64,000 nucleotides of DNA from Streptomyces thermodiastaticus (lineage in GTDB: Bacteria > Actinomycetota > Actinomycetes > Streptomycetales > Streptomycetaceae): NCBI RefSeq assembly GCF_014656135.1, contig NZ_BNBV01000004.1, forward strand, positions 80,459-144,458, given 5' to 3'. This document shows, in pieces, positions 25,869 to 35,246 of the stretch. The notes under the pieces are model-generated. The model searched no databases. It saw only the letters and a list, made by a program, of their open reading frames with translations, and had not been told where the DNA came from. Position numbers and translations under genes: made by a program. Within the stretch, counting starts at the first letter, position 1. The number at the start of each line of letters is the position of its first letter.

Positions 25869-28800
25869 GTGCCCGCCCGTATCACCGATCCCGAACAGCT
25901 CAAGGAGCTGCTCGGGATTCCGTTCACCCCGGAGCAGACGGCCTGCATCACCGCGCCGCCCGCCCCGCAGGTGATCGTGGCCGGCGCCGGGTCCGGCAAG
26001 ACCACGGTGATGGCGGCCCGCGTGGTGTGGCTGGTCGGCACCGGGCAGGTCGCCCCCGAACAGGTCCTCGGCCTGACCTTCACCAACAAGGCCGCCGGCG
26101 AGCTGGCCGAACGCGTCCGCACCGCGCTGGTCAAGGCGGGCGTCACCGACCCCGACGCCGCCGGCCCGGACGACCCGCCCGGCGAGCCGGTCGTCTCCAC
26201 CTACCACGCCTTCGCCGGCCGCCTGCTCACCGACCACGGGCTGCGCATCGGCCTGGAACCCACCACCCGGCTGCTGGCCGACGCCACCCGCTACCAGCTC
26301 GCCGCACGCGTCCTGCGCGAGGCACCCGGCCCCTACCCGGCGCTCACCCGCTCCTTCCCCGACCTGGTCGGCGATCTGCTGGCCCTGGACGCCGAGCTGT
26401 CCGAACACCTGGTGAGCCCCGAGGAGCTGCGCGACTGGGACGCCGGCCTGCTGCGCACCCTGGAGGGCGTCAAGCTCTCCAACGCCGACCTGCGCAAGGT
26501 CCCCGAGACGGCCGCCGCCCGCCGCGAGCTGGCCGACCTGGTGCGGCGCTACCGCGCCGCCAAACGCGAACGGGACCTGCTCGACTTCGGCGACCAGATC
26601 GCCCTCGCGGCCCGCGTCGCCCGGCTCCCGGAGGTCGGCCGCATCCTGCGGGAGGAGTTCCGGGTGGTCCTCCTCGACGAGTACCAGGACACCTCTGTCG
26701 CCCAGCGCGTGCTGCTGGCCGGCCTCTTCGGCGGCGGCACCGGCCACCCCGTGACCGCCGTCGGCGACCCCTGCCAGGCGATCTACGGCTGGCGCGGCGC
26801 CTCCGTGGCCAACCTGGACGACTTCCCCGAGCACTTCCCGCACGCCGACGGCCGCCCCGCCACCCGGCAGGCGCTCAGCGAGAACCGCCGCAGCGGCGGC
26901 CGCCTCCTCCACCTCGCCAACGGGCTCGCCGCACCGCTGCGCGCGATGCACGAGGGCGTGGAGGCGCTGCGCCCCGCGCCCGGCGCCGAACGCGACGGAC
27001 TGGTGCGCTGCGCCCTGCTGCCCACCCACGCCGAGGAGATCGACTGGATCGCCGACTCCATCGCCCACCTGGTGCGCACCGGCACCGCGCCCGGCGAGAT
27101 CGCGGTGCTGTGCCGCACGGCGGGCGACTTCGCCGAGATCCAGGGCGCCCTGGTCGCCCGGGACGTGCCGGTGGAGGTGGTGGGCCTGTCCGGGCTGCTG
27201 CACCTTCCCGAGGTCGCCGACCTCGTCGCCGTCTGCGAGGTTCTGCAGGACCCCGGGGCCAACGCCGCCCTGGTGCGGCTGCTCACCGGCCCGCGGTGGC
27301 GCATCGGCCCCCGCGACCTGGCTCTTCTCGGCCGGCGGGCCCGGCTGCTCGTCGCGCGGTCACGCGCGGACGACGACGGCGACCCCGACCGCCGGCTCGC
27401 CGAAGCCGTCCAGGGCGTCGACCCCGCCGAGGTGATCTCGCTCGCGGACGCACTCGACACCTTCCTGGAGACGCCCCTGGACGGCGACGACGACGGGCTG
27501 CCGTTCTCCCCGCAGGCCCGGGTACGGTTCGCCCGCCTCGCCGCGGAACTGCGCGACCTGCGGCGCTCCCTGTCCGACCCGCTCATGGACGTCCTGCACC
27601 GCATCCTGGCCGTCACCGGCCTGGAGGTGGAGCTGGCGGCCTCCCCGCACGCCCTGGCCGCCCGCCGCCGTGACACCCTGTCGAACTTCCTGGACGTCGC
27701 CGCCTCCTTCGCCGCCGACGACAACGAGGCCACTCTGCTGGCCTTCCTCGGCTTCCTGCGCACCGCCGCCCAGTACGACAAGGGCCTGGACAACGCCCTG
27801 CCCGGCGGGGAGAACACCGTGAAGGTGCTGACCGCCCACCGCGCCAAGGGCCTGGAGTGGGACGTCGTCGCCGTCCCCGGCCTGGTCACCGGCACCTTCC
27901 CCAGCAGCCAGGGCCGCGAGAAGTGGACCGCGCAGAGCAGGGTCCTCCCGCACGCGCTGCGCGGCGACGCCGACACCCTCCCCGACGTCGCCGGCTGGGA
28001 CGCGCGCGGCCTGAAGGCCTTCCACGAGGCGATGAAGGAGCACCAGCTCACCGAGGAGCTGCGCCTGGGCTACGTCACCTTCACCCGCCCCCGCTCCCTG
28101 CTGCTCGGCTCCGGCCACTGGTGGGGACCCAGCCAGAAGAAGCCCCGCGGGCCGTCCGGCTTCCTGCTCGCCCTGTACGAGCACTGCGCCGCCGGAGGCG
28201 GGGAGATCGAGGTGTGGGCGGACCCGCCGGCCGAGAGCGAGGAGAACCCGGCCCTCGGCCGGGCCACCGCCGAGCACGTCTGGCCCCTGCCCCTGGACGA
28301 GACCGCGCTGGCCCGCCGCCGCGCGGCCGCCGCGACCGTGCTCGCCCACCTGGACGAGCTCGCCGGCCGCACGGACGACGGTACCGACCCGGCCCGGGGA
28401 CCTGCCGCCTCCGGCGCCCCTGCCCGCCAGCCGGCCGCCTCCGCCTACGACGATCCCGACTGGCCCCCGCCGCCGGAGGACGAGGAGCCGCCGGAGGACG
28501 ACGAGCCGCCGTACGACGAGTCGCCGTACGACGAGCCGCCGTACGACGGGTTTCCTGAAGACTCGGGTGGTGTGGGCCTGCCCGAGGATCTCGACGGTCC
28601 TGGTCTGCCCGAGAATCTCGACGACCCCGGAGTGCCCGCCGACCTAGACGAACGCGTGGACCTCGACGACCCCGGCGTGCCCCCCGACCTCGGCGTGCCC
28701 GCCGACCTGGACGCCCCCGGCGACCCGGCCGCCCTCGGCGTTCCCGGCGCCCCGCCCGGCCGCGGGACCCGGCGCCCCGCCCGGCCCACCGTGCCCCGCC

Positions 28801-29609
28801 AGGCGTCACCACGGGACGGGCAGCCCCTCGCACCCGGAACCGGCGGCGGGCCGGAGCAGTATCCCCTCACGCCCGAGGAGGCCCGGCTGGTCGCCTCCTG
28901 GGACCGTGATCTGGAGGCGCTCACCGGGGAGCTGCGCCGCGCCCGGCAGGCCGTGACCGACGTCCCGCTGCCCAGCAGCCTGACCGCGTCCCAGGTGCTG
29001 CACCTCGCTCGCGACCCCGACGGGTTCGCGCGGGAACTCGCGCGCCCCATGCCGCGCCCCCCGCAACCCGCCGCGCGCCGGGGCACCCGTTTCCACGCCT
29101 GGGTGGAGAGCCGCTTCGAGGAGCTGCCGCTGCCCCTGCTGGAGCCCGAGGAACTGCCCGGCACGGATGCGGAGATCGCCGACGAACGTGACCTGGAGGC
29201 CCTGAAGGAGGCCTTCGAGCGCACCGAGTACGCGCACCGCACGCCCCACCGGGTGGAGGCGCCCTTCCAGACGGAGATCGCGGGCCGCGTCGTGCGCGGC
29301 CGCATCGACGCCGTCTACAAGGAGGGCGACGGTGACGAGGCGCGCTACGAGATCGTCGACTGGAAGACGAACCGCTCGCCCACCGCCGACCCGCTCCAGC
29401 TCGCCGTCTACCGGCTGGCTTGGGCGGAGCAGCAGGGCGTCCCGCTGGACCGGGTCGGCGCCGCGTTCGTGTACGTGCGCACCGGTGAGGTGGTGCGGCC
29501 GCGCGACCTTCCCGGCCGGGCCGCACTGGAGCGCCTGATCCTCGGGGAGCCGGCGGACGAACCGCGGTGTGACGAACCGCCCGAAGGGGATGCCCTTGCG
29601 GGCCGATAG
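25869..29609 (+). CDS. adnB: UvrD-like helicase-nuclease, AdnB subunit
   Basis: A 1246-residue partner of AdnA. Motor motifs: Walker A AGAGSGKTTVM, FTNKAA, DEYQDTS, GDPCQAIYGWRG, AHRAKGLEWD and FTRPRS. The C-terminal nuclease carries FHAWVESRF, GRIDAVY and EIVDWKTNRS, the RecB-type DxxK active site. Between motor and nuclease (about residues 865-970) is an unusual acidic Pro/Asp insert of degenerate repeats (EDEEPPEDDEPPYDE, then D-x-PG-x-P-x-DLD units). I prefer GTG 25869 over 25845 because TAGCCT at 25856-25861 ends 7 nt before it, giving a leaderless start. Confidence 0.9.
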   Translation: MPARITDPEQLKELLGIPFTPEQTACITAPPAPQVIVAGAGSGKTTVMAARVVWLVGTGQVAPEQVLGLTFTNKAAGELAERVRTALVKAGVTDPDAAGPDDPPGEPVVSTYHAFAGRLLTDHGLRIGLEPTTRLLADATRYQLAARVLREAPGPYPALTRSFPDLVGDLLALDAELSEHLVSPEELRDWDAGLLRTLEGVKLSNADLRKVPETAAARRELADLVRRYRAAKRERDLLDFGDQIALAARVARLPEVGRILREEFRVVLLDEYQDTSVAQRVLLAGLFGGGTGHPVTAVGDPCQAIYGWRGASVANLDDFPEHFPHADGRPATRQALSENRRSGGRLLHLANGLAAPLRAMHEGVEALRPAPGAERDGLVRCALLPTHAEEIDWIADSIAHLVRTGTAPGEIAVLCRTAGDFAEIQGALVARDVPVEVVGLSGLLHLPEVADLVAVCEVLQDPGANAALVRLLTGPRWRIGPRDLALLGRRARLLVARSRADDDGDPDRRLAEAVQGVDPAEVISLADALDTFLETPLDGDDDGLPFSPQARVRFARLAAELRDLRRSLSDPLMDVLHRILAVTGLEVELAASPHALAARRRDTLSNFLDVAASFAADDNEATLLAFLGFLRTAAQYDKGLDNALPGGENTVKVLTAHRAKGLEWDVVAVPGLVTGTFPSSQGREKWTAQSRVLPHALRGDADTLPDVAGWDARGLKAFHEAMKEHQLTEELRLGYVTFTRPRSLLLGSGHWWGPSQKKPRGPSGFLLALYEHCAAGGGEIEVWADPPAESEENPALGRATAEHVWPLPLDETALARRRAAAATVLAHLDELAGRTDDGTDPARGPAASGAPARQPAASAYDDPDWPPPPEDEEPPEDDEPPYDESPYDEPPYDGFPEDSGGVGLPEDLDGPGLPENLDDPGVPADLDERVDLDDPGVPPDLGVPADLDAPGDPAALGVPGAPPGRGTRRPARPTVPRQASPRDGQPLAPGTGGGPEQYPLTPEEARLVASWDRDLEALTGELRRARQAVTDVPLPSSLTASQVLHLARDPDGFARELARPMPRPPQPAARRGTRFHAWVESRFEELPLPLLEPEELPGTDAEIADERDLEALKEAFERTEYAHRTPHRVEAPFQTEIAGRVVRGRIDAVYKEGDGDEARYEIVDWKTNRSPTADPLQLAVYRLAWAEQQGVPLDRVGAAFVYVRTGEVVRPRDLPGRAALERLILGEPADEPRCDEPPEGDALAGR

Positions 29610-29619
29610 GCTCGTATGC

Positions 29620-31026
29620 ATGAGCCAGACCCCGGACAAGGCCGTCCGTACGTACATCGAGCACCACCGTGCCGCCTTCCTCGACGACCTCGCCGAGTGG
29701 CTGCGCATCCCCTCCGTGTCGGCGCAGCCCGACCACGCGCCCGACGTACGCCGCAGCGCCGACTGGCTCGCCGCCAGACTGAAGGAGACCGGTTTCCCCA
29801 CCGCCGAGGTCTGGGAGACCCCGGGCGCCCCGGCCGTCTACGCCGAGTGGCCCTGCGACGATCCCGGCGCCCCCACGGTCCTGGTCTACGGCCACCACGA
29901 CGTGCAGCCCGCGGCCCGCGAGGACGGCTGGGACACCGAGCCCTTCGAGCCGGTCGTGCGCGACGGCCGGCTCCACGCCCGCGGGGCCGCCGACGACAAG
30001 GGCCAGGTGTTCTTCCACACCCTCGGTGTGCGCGCCCACCTCGCCGCCACCGGCCGCACCAGCCCGGCGGTCAACCTCAAGCTGCTGATCGAGGGCGAGG
30101 AGGAGTCCGGCTCCCCGCACTTCCGGCAGCTGGTCGAGGACCACGCCGACCGGCTCGCCGCCGACGCGGTGATCGTCTCCGACACCGGCATGTGGTCCGA
30201 GGACACCCCGACGGTGTGCACCGGCATGCGCGGCCTGGCCGAGTGCGAGATCCGGCTGTACGGCCCCGACCAGGACATCCACTCCGGCTCCTTCGGCGGT
30301 GCCGTGCCCAACCCGGCGACCGCTGCCGCCCGGCTGGTGGCGGCCCTGCACGACGAGCAGGGGCGCGTGGCGGTCCCCGGCTTCTACGACGGCGTCGTGG
30401 AGCTCACCGACCGGGAGCGGGAGCTCTTCGCCGAGCTGCCCTTCGACGAGCGGCAGTGGCTGCGCACCGCCCGGTCCCACGCCCTGCACGGCGAGGTGGG
30501 CTACACCACCCTGGAACGCATCTGGGCCCGCCCCACCGCCGAGGTCAACGGCATCGGCGGCGGCTGGCAGGGTCCCGGCAGCAAGACGATCATTCCGTCC
30601 ACGGCGATGGTGAAGCTCTCCTTCCGGCTGGTCGCCGGACAGGACCCGGACCACATCGAGAAGGCCGTCCGTGCCTGGGCCGCCGACCAGGTGCCCGCCG
30701 GCATCCGGCACGAGATCGTCTTCGGCTCGGCCACCCGCCCCTGCCTGACCCCGCTGGACCACCCGGCGCTTCAGTCCCTGGCCCGGTCCATGAGCCGGGC
30801 CTTCGGCAGCCCGGTCCGCTGCACCCGCGAGGGCGGCTCCGGGCCGGCCGCCGATCTGCAGGAGGTCCTCGGCGCGCCCGTGCTCTTCCTCGGCATCTCC
30901 GTCCCCTCCGACGGCTGGCACGCGCCGAACGAGAAGGTCGAGCTGGACCTGCTGTTCAAGGGCGTCGAGACCAGCGCGTACCTGTGGGGCGACCTCGCCG
31001 GTCACTGGCGCGACACCGCTCCCTGA
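29620..31026 (+). CDS. M20 family dipeptidase
   Basis: A 468-residue cytoplasmic metallopeptidase of the M20 (ArgE/DapE/CPG2/carnosinase) family. Zinc ligands appear in order: VYGHHDVQP (His), GAADDKG (bridging Asp), EGEEESGS (catalytic Glu-Glu), SDTG (Asp) and the C-terminal VPSDGWHAPNE (His). The dimerisation insert runs at about 200-330. It probably cleaves dipeptides or N-acylated amino acids. TAGGCT at 29607-29612 ends 7 nt before ATG 29620, so it is likely leaderless; this fits its position only 10 bp after adnB. Confidence 0.92.
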   Translation: MSQTPDKAVRTYIEHHRAAFLDDLAEWLRIPSVSAQPDHAPDVRRSADWLAARLKETGFPTAEVWETPGAPAVYAEWPCDDPGAPTVLVYGHHDVQPAAREDGWDTEPFEPVVRDGRLHARGAADDKGQVFFHTLGVRAHLAATGRTSPAVNLKLLIEGEEESGSPHFRQLVEDHADRLAADAVIVSDTGMWSEDTPTVCTGMRGLAECEIRLYGPDQDIHSGSFGGAVPNPATAAARLVAALHDEQGRVAVPGFYDGVVELTDRERELFAELPFDERQWLRTARSHALHGEVGYTTLERIWARPTAEVNGIGGGWQGPGSKTIIPSTAMVKLSFRLVAGQDPDHIEKAVRAWAADQVPAGIRHEIVFGSATRPCLTPLDHPALQSLARSMSRAFGSPVRCTREGGSGPAADLQEVLGAPVLFLGISVPSDGWHAPNEKVELDLLFKGVETSAYLWGDLAGHWRDTAP

Positions 31027-31185
31027 CCAGGCCCCCGGCCGGGCCGCGTCCGCGTCCCGGGCACACTGGAGGGGCCGCCCCGCACCGCCTCACGGCCCCG
31101 CCGGACCCGGTCGCCGCCCGCCCCACGTCCCGTCGAACCGCCGCCCGACCCACCACCGCCCGCACCGCGGAAGTTGGAAGCACAC

Positions 31186-32130
31186 GTGACCACCTGGACC
31201 GACCACACCGCCGACCGCCCCATCTCACTCACCGCGCCCAGCGGCATCGACCGTGCCGCCCACCACCGCCTCGACGAGGCCTGGCTCGCCGCCGCCTGGA
31301 GCCACCCCTCGACCCGCTGCTTCGTGGTCTCCGGCGGCCAGGTGCTCATCGACGAGACGCCCGACGGCCGCACCGAGCTGGTGATGACCCCGTCCTTCGA
31401 GGCACCGCTCACCGAGTCGCACCGCTACTTCCTCGGCACCGACGCCGACGGCGTCAGCTACTTCGCGCTGCAGAAGGACTCCCTGCCCGGCCGCATGGAC
31501 CAGTCCGCGCGCCCGGCGGGCCTGCGCGAGGCCGGACTGCTGCTCTCCGACCGCGACGCCGGCCTGATGGTGCACGCGGTCGCCCTGGAGAACTGGCAGC
31601 GGCTGCACCGCTTCTGCTCCCGCTGCGGCGAGCGCACCGTCATCGCCGCCGCCGGGCACATCCGCCGCTGCCCGGCCTGCGGCGCCGAGCACTACCCGCG
31701 GACCGACCCGGCGGTGATCATGGCGGTCACCGACCAGGAGGACCGCCTCCTGCTGGGCCGCCAGGTGCACTGGCCCGAGGGCCGCTTCTCCACCCTCGCC
31801 GGCTTCGTCGAGCCGGGCGAGTCCATCGAGCAGTCGGTGCGCCGCGAGGTCCACGAGGAGGTCGGCATCGCCGTCGGCGAGGTCGAGTACGTCGCCAGCC
31901 AGCCCTGGCCGTTCCCCTCCAGCCTGATGCTGGGCTTCATGGCCCGCGCCACCACCACCGACATCCGGGTCGACGGCGACGAGATCCAGGACGCCCGCTG
32001 GTTCTCGCGGGACGAGCTGCGCGCCGCCTTCGAGTCCGGCGAGGTCCTGCCGCCGTACGGCATCTCCATCGCGGCCCGGCTCATCGAGCTGTGGTACGGC
32101 AAGCCACTGCCGACGCGCAGCGCGGTGTGA
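31186..32130 (+). CDS. nudC: NAD+ diphosphatase / RNA deNADding enzyme NudC
   Basis: A 314-residue NUDIX hydrolase that splits NAD(H), and NAD caps on RNA, into NMN and AMP products. A central zinc ribbon (CSRCGE ... CPACGAEHYPR) precedes the Nudix box GFVEPGESIEQSVRREVHEEVGI, and the NudC-specific SQPWPFPSS follows, which distinguishes it from other Nudix enzymes. Start at GTG 31186 follows TTGGAAG; TTG 31174 is an alternative four codons upstream. It is convergent with the mycoredoxin gene across a perfect 34-bp palindrome. Confidence 0.92.
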   Translation: MTTWTDHTADRPISLTAPSGIDRAAHHRLDEAWLAAAWSHPSTRCFVVSGGQVLIDETPDGRTELVMTPSFEAPLTESHRYFLGTDADGVSYFALQKDSLPGRMDQSARPAGLREAGLLLSDRDAGLMVHAVALENWQRLHRFCSRCGERTVIAAAGHIRRCPACGAEHYPRTDPAVIMAVTDQEDRLLLGRQVHWPEGRFSTLAGFVEPGESIEQSVRREVHEEVGIAVGEVEYVASQPWPFPSSLMLGFMARATTTDIRVDGDEIQDARWFSRDELRAAFESGEVLPPYGISIAARLIELWYGKPLPTRSAV

Positions 32131-32216
32131 GCGGATGCCCGCGCGGCGCGAGCGGTGAACCCCGCTGTACCGGGCGGTGATCACGGCACGGGCACCGCGG
32201 AGAGGCGGACACAGCG

Positions 32217-32250
32217 AGGGCGCACCCCGGCGATCGCCGGGGTGCGCCCT
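32217..32250. terminator. Perfect 34-bp palindrome, bidirectional terminator
   Basis: The two 17-nt halves (32217-32233 and 32234-32250) are exact complements, a very stable hairpin between the convergent nudC and mycoredoxin genes. Confidence 0.85.
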
Positions 32251-32359
32251 GTGTGTCCCGGTGCAGTGCGGGAAGGTCCTGTGTGTCCCCGTGTGTGCGG
32301 GCAGGTCCTGTTGACCCCGTGCGGGGAGGGAGGTCCTGTCGTCCCCGTGCGGGGAAACC
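32247..32359. repeat. About four 28-bp tandem repeats with internal hairpins
   Basis: Units start at about 32247 (diverged), 32275, 32304 and 32332, each opening GGTCCTGT and containing a short CCCCGTG(T/C)GGGG-type inverted repeat. They fill the 3' region directly after the nudC terminator and end 3 bp before the mycoredoxin stop codon. Confidence 0.75.
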
Positions 32360-32362
32360 GCG

Positions 32363-32608
32363 TCAGGCGACGCCGATCTTCGCCTTGACCTGGGCCAGCG
32401 ACGGGTTCGTCAGCGTGGTGCCGTCCTCGAACAGCACGGTCGGCACGGTCTGGTTCCCGCCGTTCGCCTTCTCGACGAAGGCCGCGGACTCCGGGTCCTG
32501 CTCGATGTTGATCTCGGTGTACGCGATGCCCTCACGGTCCAGCTGGCTCTTGAGCCGGCGGCAGTAGCCGCACCACGTCGTGCTGTACATCGTCACGGTG
32601 CCCGGCAT
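32363..32608 (-). CDS. mrx1: Mycoredoxin (glutaredoxin-like) Mrx1
   Basis: An 81-residue thioredoxin-fold oxidoreductase. Active site CGYC within TTWCGYCRRLK near residue 13 and the cis-Pro TVPTVLF are present, followed by the GGNQTVP glutaredoxin-type segment. Mycoredoxins use mycothiol to reduce S-mycothiolated proteins in actinobacteria. Full length for the family. An exact SigR-type promoter lies upstream on this strand, so induction by thiol stress is expected. Confidence 0.93.
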   Translation of the reverse strand: MPGTVTMYSTTWCGYCRRLKSQLDREGIAYTEINIEQDPESAAFVEKANGGNQTVPTVLFEDGTTLTNPSLAQVKAKIGVA

Positions 32609-32658
32609 GTCTCTCGCGCTCCTTCGGCGGGTCGGGGACGTCATGGTCGCAGAGAGCC

Positions 32659-32684
32659 AACGTCCGTCGGCGGCACCGCATTCC
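32659..32684 (-). promoter_or_regulatory. SigR-type promoter of mycoredoxin
   Basis: On the minus strand GGAAT (32684-32680) and GTT (32661-32659) are separated by exactly 18 nt, identical in form to the moeZ promoter at 12765. It is about 50 bp upstream of the mycoredoxin start. Confidence 0.8.
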
Positions 32685-32866
32685 CACGGGGAGTATCCGG
32701 CCGCCCCGGGCGCAGGCGCCCGGCGCGGCGGACACGGCGATGTGATGCCCGTCGCACGCAGGGCCCGCCGCGGTGACCCGCCGCAGCACGGGGAGCGAGC
32801 CGGGACGTCCGCCGTACCCGGAGGCCGTCGCGCCAGGAGTGCACCGGCCGCATCACCGAGCGTGCC

Positions 32867-32930
32867 GGTCGCACCAGCCGTGTCGGCCGGTCGCACCAGC
32901 CGTATCGGCCGGTGGCACCAGCCGTTTCAG
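32867..32930. repeat. Three 22-bp tandem repeats upstream of uvrD2
   Basis: Units 32867-32888, 32889-32910 and 32911-32930 share the core CACCAGCCGT(G/A/T)TC. They lie 78-141 bp before the uvrD2 start and could be binding sites or a neutral repeat. Confidence 0.75.
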
Positions 32931-33007
32931 TCGTATCAGTACGACCGCAGGGGCTTCCCTGTGGACAACCGGCTCGGCCTCCTCGGGCGACCTGGCAGCA
33001 TGGCCCT

Positions 33008-35233
33008 GTGACAGCAGCAACGCATTCCACCCTCTTCCCGCAGGTACCGGACTCTGCCGACGCGGTGCTCGACGGGCTGGACCCCGAGCAGCGCGAGGTG
33101 GCGACCGCGCTGCACGGACCGGTGTGCGTGCTGGCCGGCGCCGGCACGGGCAAGACCCGTGCCATCACCCACCGGATCGCCTACGGGGTGCGCGCCGGGA
33201 TTCTCCAGCCGACCAGCGTGCTGGCCGTCACCTTCACCAACCGCGCCGCCGGGGAGATGCGCGGTCGGCTGCGCCGGCTCGGCGCGCACGGTGTGCAGGC
33301 CCGCACCTTCCACTCGGCCGCCTTGCGCCAGCTGCAGTACTTCTGGCCGAAGGCGGTCGGCGGTGCCATGCCCCGGCTGATCGACCGCAAGGTCCCCGTG
33401 GTCGCGGACGCGGCCGCCGCCTGCGGCCTGCGCCTGGACCGGACCGAGCTGCGGGACGTCACCGCGGAGATCGAGTGGGCCAAGGTCACCCAGACCGTCC
33501 CGGCCGACTACGCGCTCGCGGCCGAGAGGGCCGGCCGCGAGGCCCCCCGCGACCCCGCCGAGATCGCCCGGCTGTACTCCGTCTACGAGGACCTCAAGCG
33601 GGAGCACGAGGTCATCGACTTCGAGGACGTCCTGCTGCTCACCGTGGGCATCCTGCAGGACCGCCGCGACATCGCCGAACAGGTCCGCGCCCAGTACCAG
33701 CACTTCGTGGTGGACGAGTACCAGGACGTCAGCCCGCTGCAGCAGCGCCTGCTGGAGCTGTGGCTCGGCGATCGGGACAACCTGTGCGTCGTCGGCGACG
33801 CCAGCCAGACCATCTACTCGTTCACCGGCGCGACCCCCGACCATCTCCTCGACTTCCGCCTCCGCCACCCCGGCGCCACGGTCGTCCGGCTGGTCCGCGA
33901 CTACCGCTCCACCCCGCAGGTCGTCCACCTCGCCAACGCCCTGCTCGCCCAGGCCCGCGGCCGGGCCGCCGACCACCGGCTGGAACTGGTCTCCCAGCGT
34001 CCGGCCGGACCGGAGCCGGTGTTCACCGAACACCCCGACGAGGTCGCCGAGGCCGAGGACGCGGCCCGCCGCATCCGCGACCTCATCGCCTCCGGCGTCC
34101 CGGCGAGCGAGATCGCCGTCCTGTTCCGCACCAACGCCCAGTCCGAGACCTACGAACAGGCCCTCGCCGACGCGGGCGTCCCCTACCAGCTGCGCGGCGC
34201 CGAACGGTTCTTCGAACGTCCCGAGGTGCGCAAGGCGCTCGTCTCCCTGCGCGCCGCCGCCCGCTTCGGCGGCAACGACACCCTTCTGAAGGACGCCGCC
34301 GACCTGCCCTCCCAGGTCCGGGTCGTGCTGTCCGGCGAGGGCTGGACCCCCGAGCCCCCCGCCGGCTCGGGCGCCGTCCGCGACCGCTGGGAGGCCCTGG
34401 CCGCACTGGTGAACCTCGCCCGCGACTTCGCTGCCGCCCATCCGGGCGCCGGCCTCGGCGAGCTGATGACCGAGCTGGACGAGAGGGTGAACAGCCAGCA
34501 CGCCCCCACCGTCCAGGGCGTCACCCTCGCCTCCCTGCACGCGGCCAAGGGTCTGGAGTGGGACGCGGTCTTCCTGGTCGGTGTCGCCGAGGGCATGATG
34601 CCGATCAGCTACGCCCGGACGGAGCAGCAGATCGAGGAGGAACGCCGCCTGCTGTACGTCGGGATCACCCGGGCCCGCGAGCGGCTGCACGTCTCCTGGT
34701 CGCTGAGCCGCTCGCCCGGCGGGCGCCCGAACCGCCGCCCCAGCCGCTTCCTCGACGGGCTGCGCCCCGGCTCGCCCGCCCTCGCCGCCCGCGGCACCGC
34801 GACCGCCGCCGGCGGCATCGAACGCGGCTTCGCCCCCGGGCCGGCGGGCACCGCCCCCTACGACGATCCGTACGCCGCCCTGCCGCGGCGCACCCGACGC
34901 ACCCCGGCACGGTGCCGGGTGTGCGGGCGCACCCTGACCGACGCAGGCGAGATCAAACTGCTGCGCTGCGACGACTGCCCCTCCGACATGGACGAGGGCC
35001 TGTACGAGCGGCTGCGTGCCTGGCGGCAGAAGCAGGCGCGGCGCAGCGGGCAGCCGGAGTTCTGCGTGTTCACCGACCGGACGCTGATGGCGATCGCCGA
35101 GGCGGTCCCGGGCGACGAGCGGGAGCTGGCCCGCATCCCCGGAGTGCTCGCCCGCAAGCTGCGCCGTCACGGCGCCGACGTCCTCGCCATCTGCGCAGGC
35201 CGCGAGCCCGGCGGCAGCGGTGCGGAGGACTGA
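33008..35233 (+). CDS. uvrD2: ATP-dependent DNA helicase UvrD2
   Basis: A 741-residue 3'-5' superfamily-1 helicase. Motor motifs: Walker A AGAGTGKTRAI (about 38), FTNRAAGEM, DEYQDVSPLQQ, GDASQTIYSFTGA, LHAAKGLEWD and VGITRARERL. The C-terminal part has a tetracysteine pair (CRVCGR ... CDDC), then an HRDC domain (about 660-735), the layout of mycobacterial UvrD2, where HRDC and tetracysteine tune activity. GTG 33008 lies 6 nt after CAGCAT at 32996-33001 with no ribosome site, predicting a leaderless mRNA. A long intergenic leader follows before wblC. Confidence 0.92.
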   Translation: MTAATHSTLFPQVPDSADAVLDGLDPEQREVATALHGPVCVLAGAGTGKTRAITHRIAYGVRAGILQPTSVLAVTFTNRAAGEMRGRLRRLGAHGVQARTFHSAALRQLQYFWPKAVGGAMPRLIDRKVPVVADAAAACGLRLDRTELRDVTAEIEWAKVTQTVPADYALAAERAGREAPRDPAEIARLYSVYEDLKREHEVIDFEDVLLLTVGILQDRRDIAEQVRAQYQHFVVDEYQDVSPLQQRLLELWLGDRDNLCVVGDASQTIYSFTGATPDHLLDFRLRHPGATVVRLVRDYRSTPQVVHLANALLAQARGRAADHRLELVSQRPAGPEPVFTEHPDEVAEAEDAARRIRDLIASGVPASEIAVLFRTNAQSETYEQALADAGVPYQLRGAERFFERPEVRKALVSLRAAARFGGNDTLLKDAADLPSQVRVVLSGEGWTPEPPAGSGAVRDRWEALAALVNLARDFAAAHPGAGLGELMTELDERVNSQHAPTVQGVTLASLHAAKGLEWDAVFLVGVAEGMMPISYARTEQQIEEERRLLYVGITRARERLHVSWSLSRSPGGRPNRRPSRFLDGLRPGSPALAARGTATAAGGIERGFAPGPAGTAPYDDPYAALPRRTRRTPARCRVCGRTLTDAGEIKLLRCDDCPSDMDEGLYERLRAWRQKQARRSGQPEFCVFTDRTLMAIAEAVPGDERELARIPGVLARKLRRHGADVLAICAGREPGGSGAED

Positions 35234-35246
35234 TGCCAACTCGTCG

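Larger units (their letters stand above)
32609..33007. other. Divergent region between mrx1 and uvrD2
   Basis: This 399-bp gap holds the SigR-type promoter of mrx1, a 22-bp tandem repeat and a -10-like CAGCAT at 32996-33001 before uvrD2. No gene is supported in it. Confidence 0.6.

Noticed and set aside
29616..32180. 854-codon plus-strand frame across the M20 and nudC genes
   Set aside because: Arg/Pro-rich out-of-frame shadow; both underlying genes have complete family motifs in other frames.
32304..32359. GTCGTCCCCGTGCGGGGAAACC resembles a type I-E CRISPR repeat
   Set aside because: The copies are adjacent with no unique spacers of constant length and no cas genes nearby; it is a tandem hairpin repeat.
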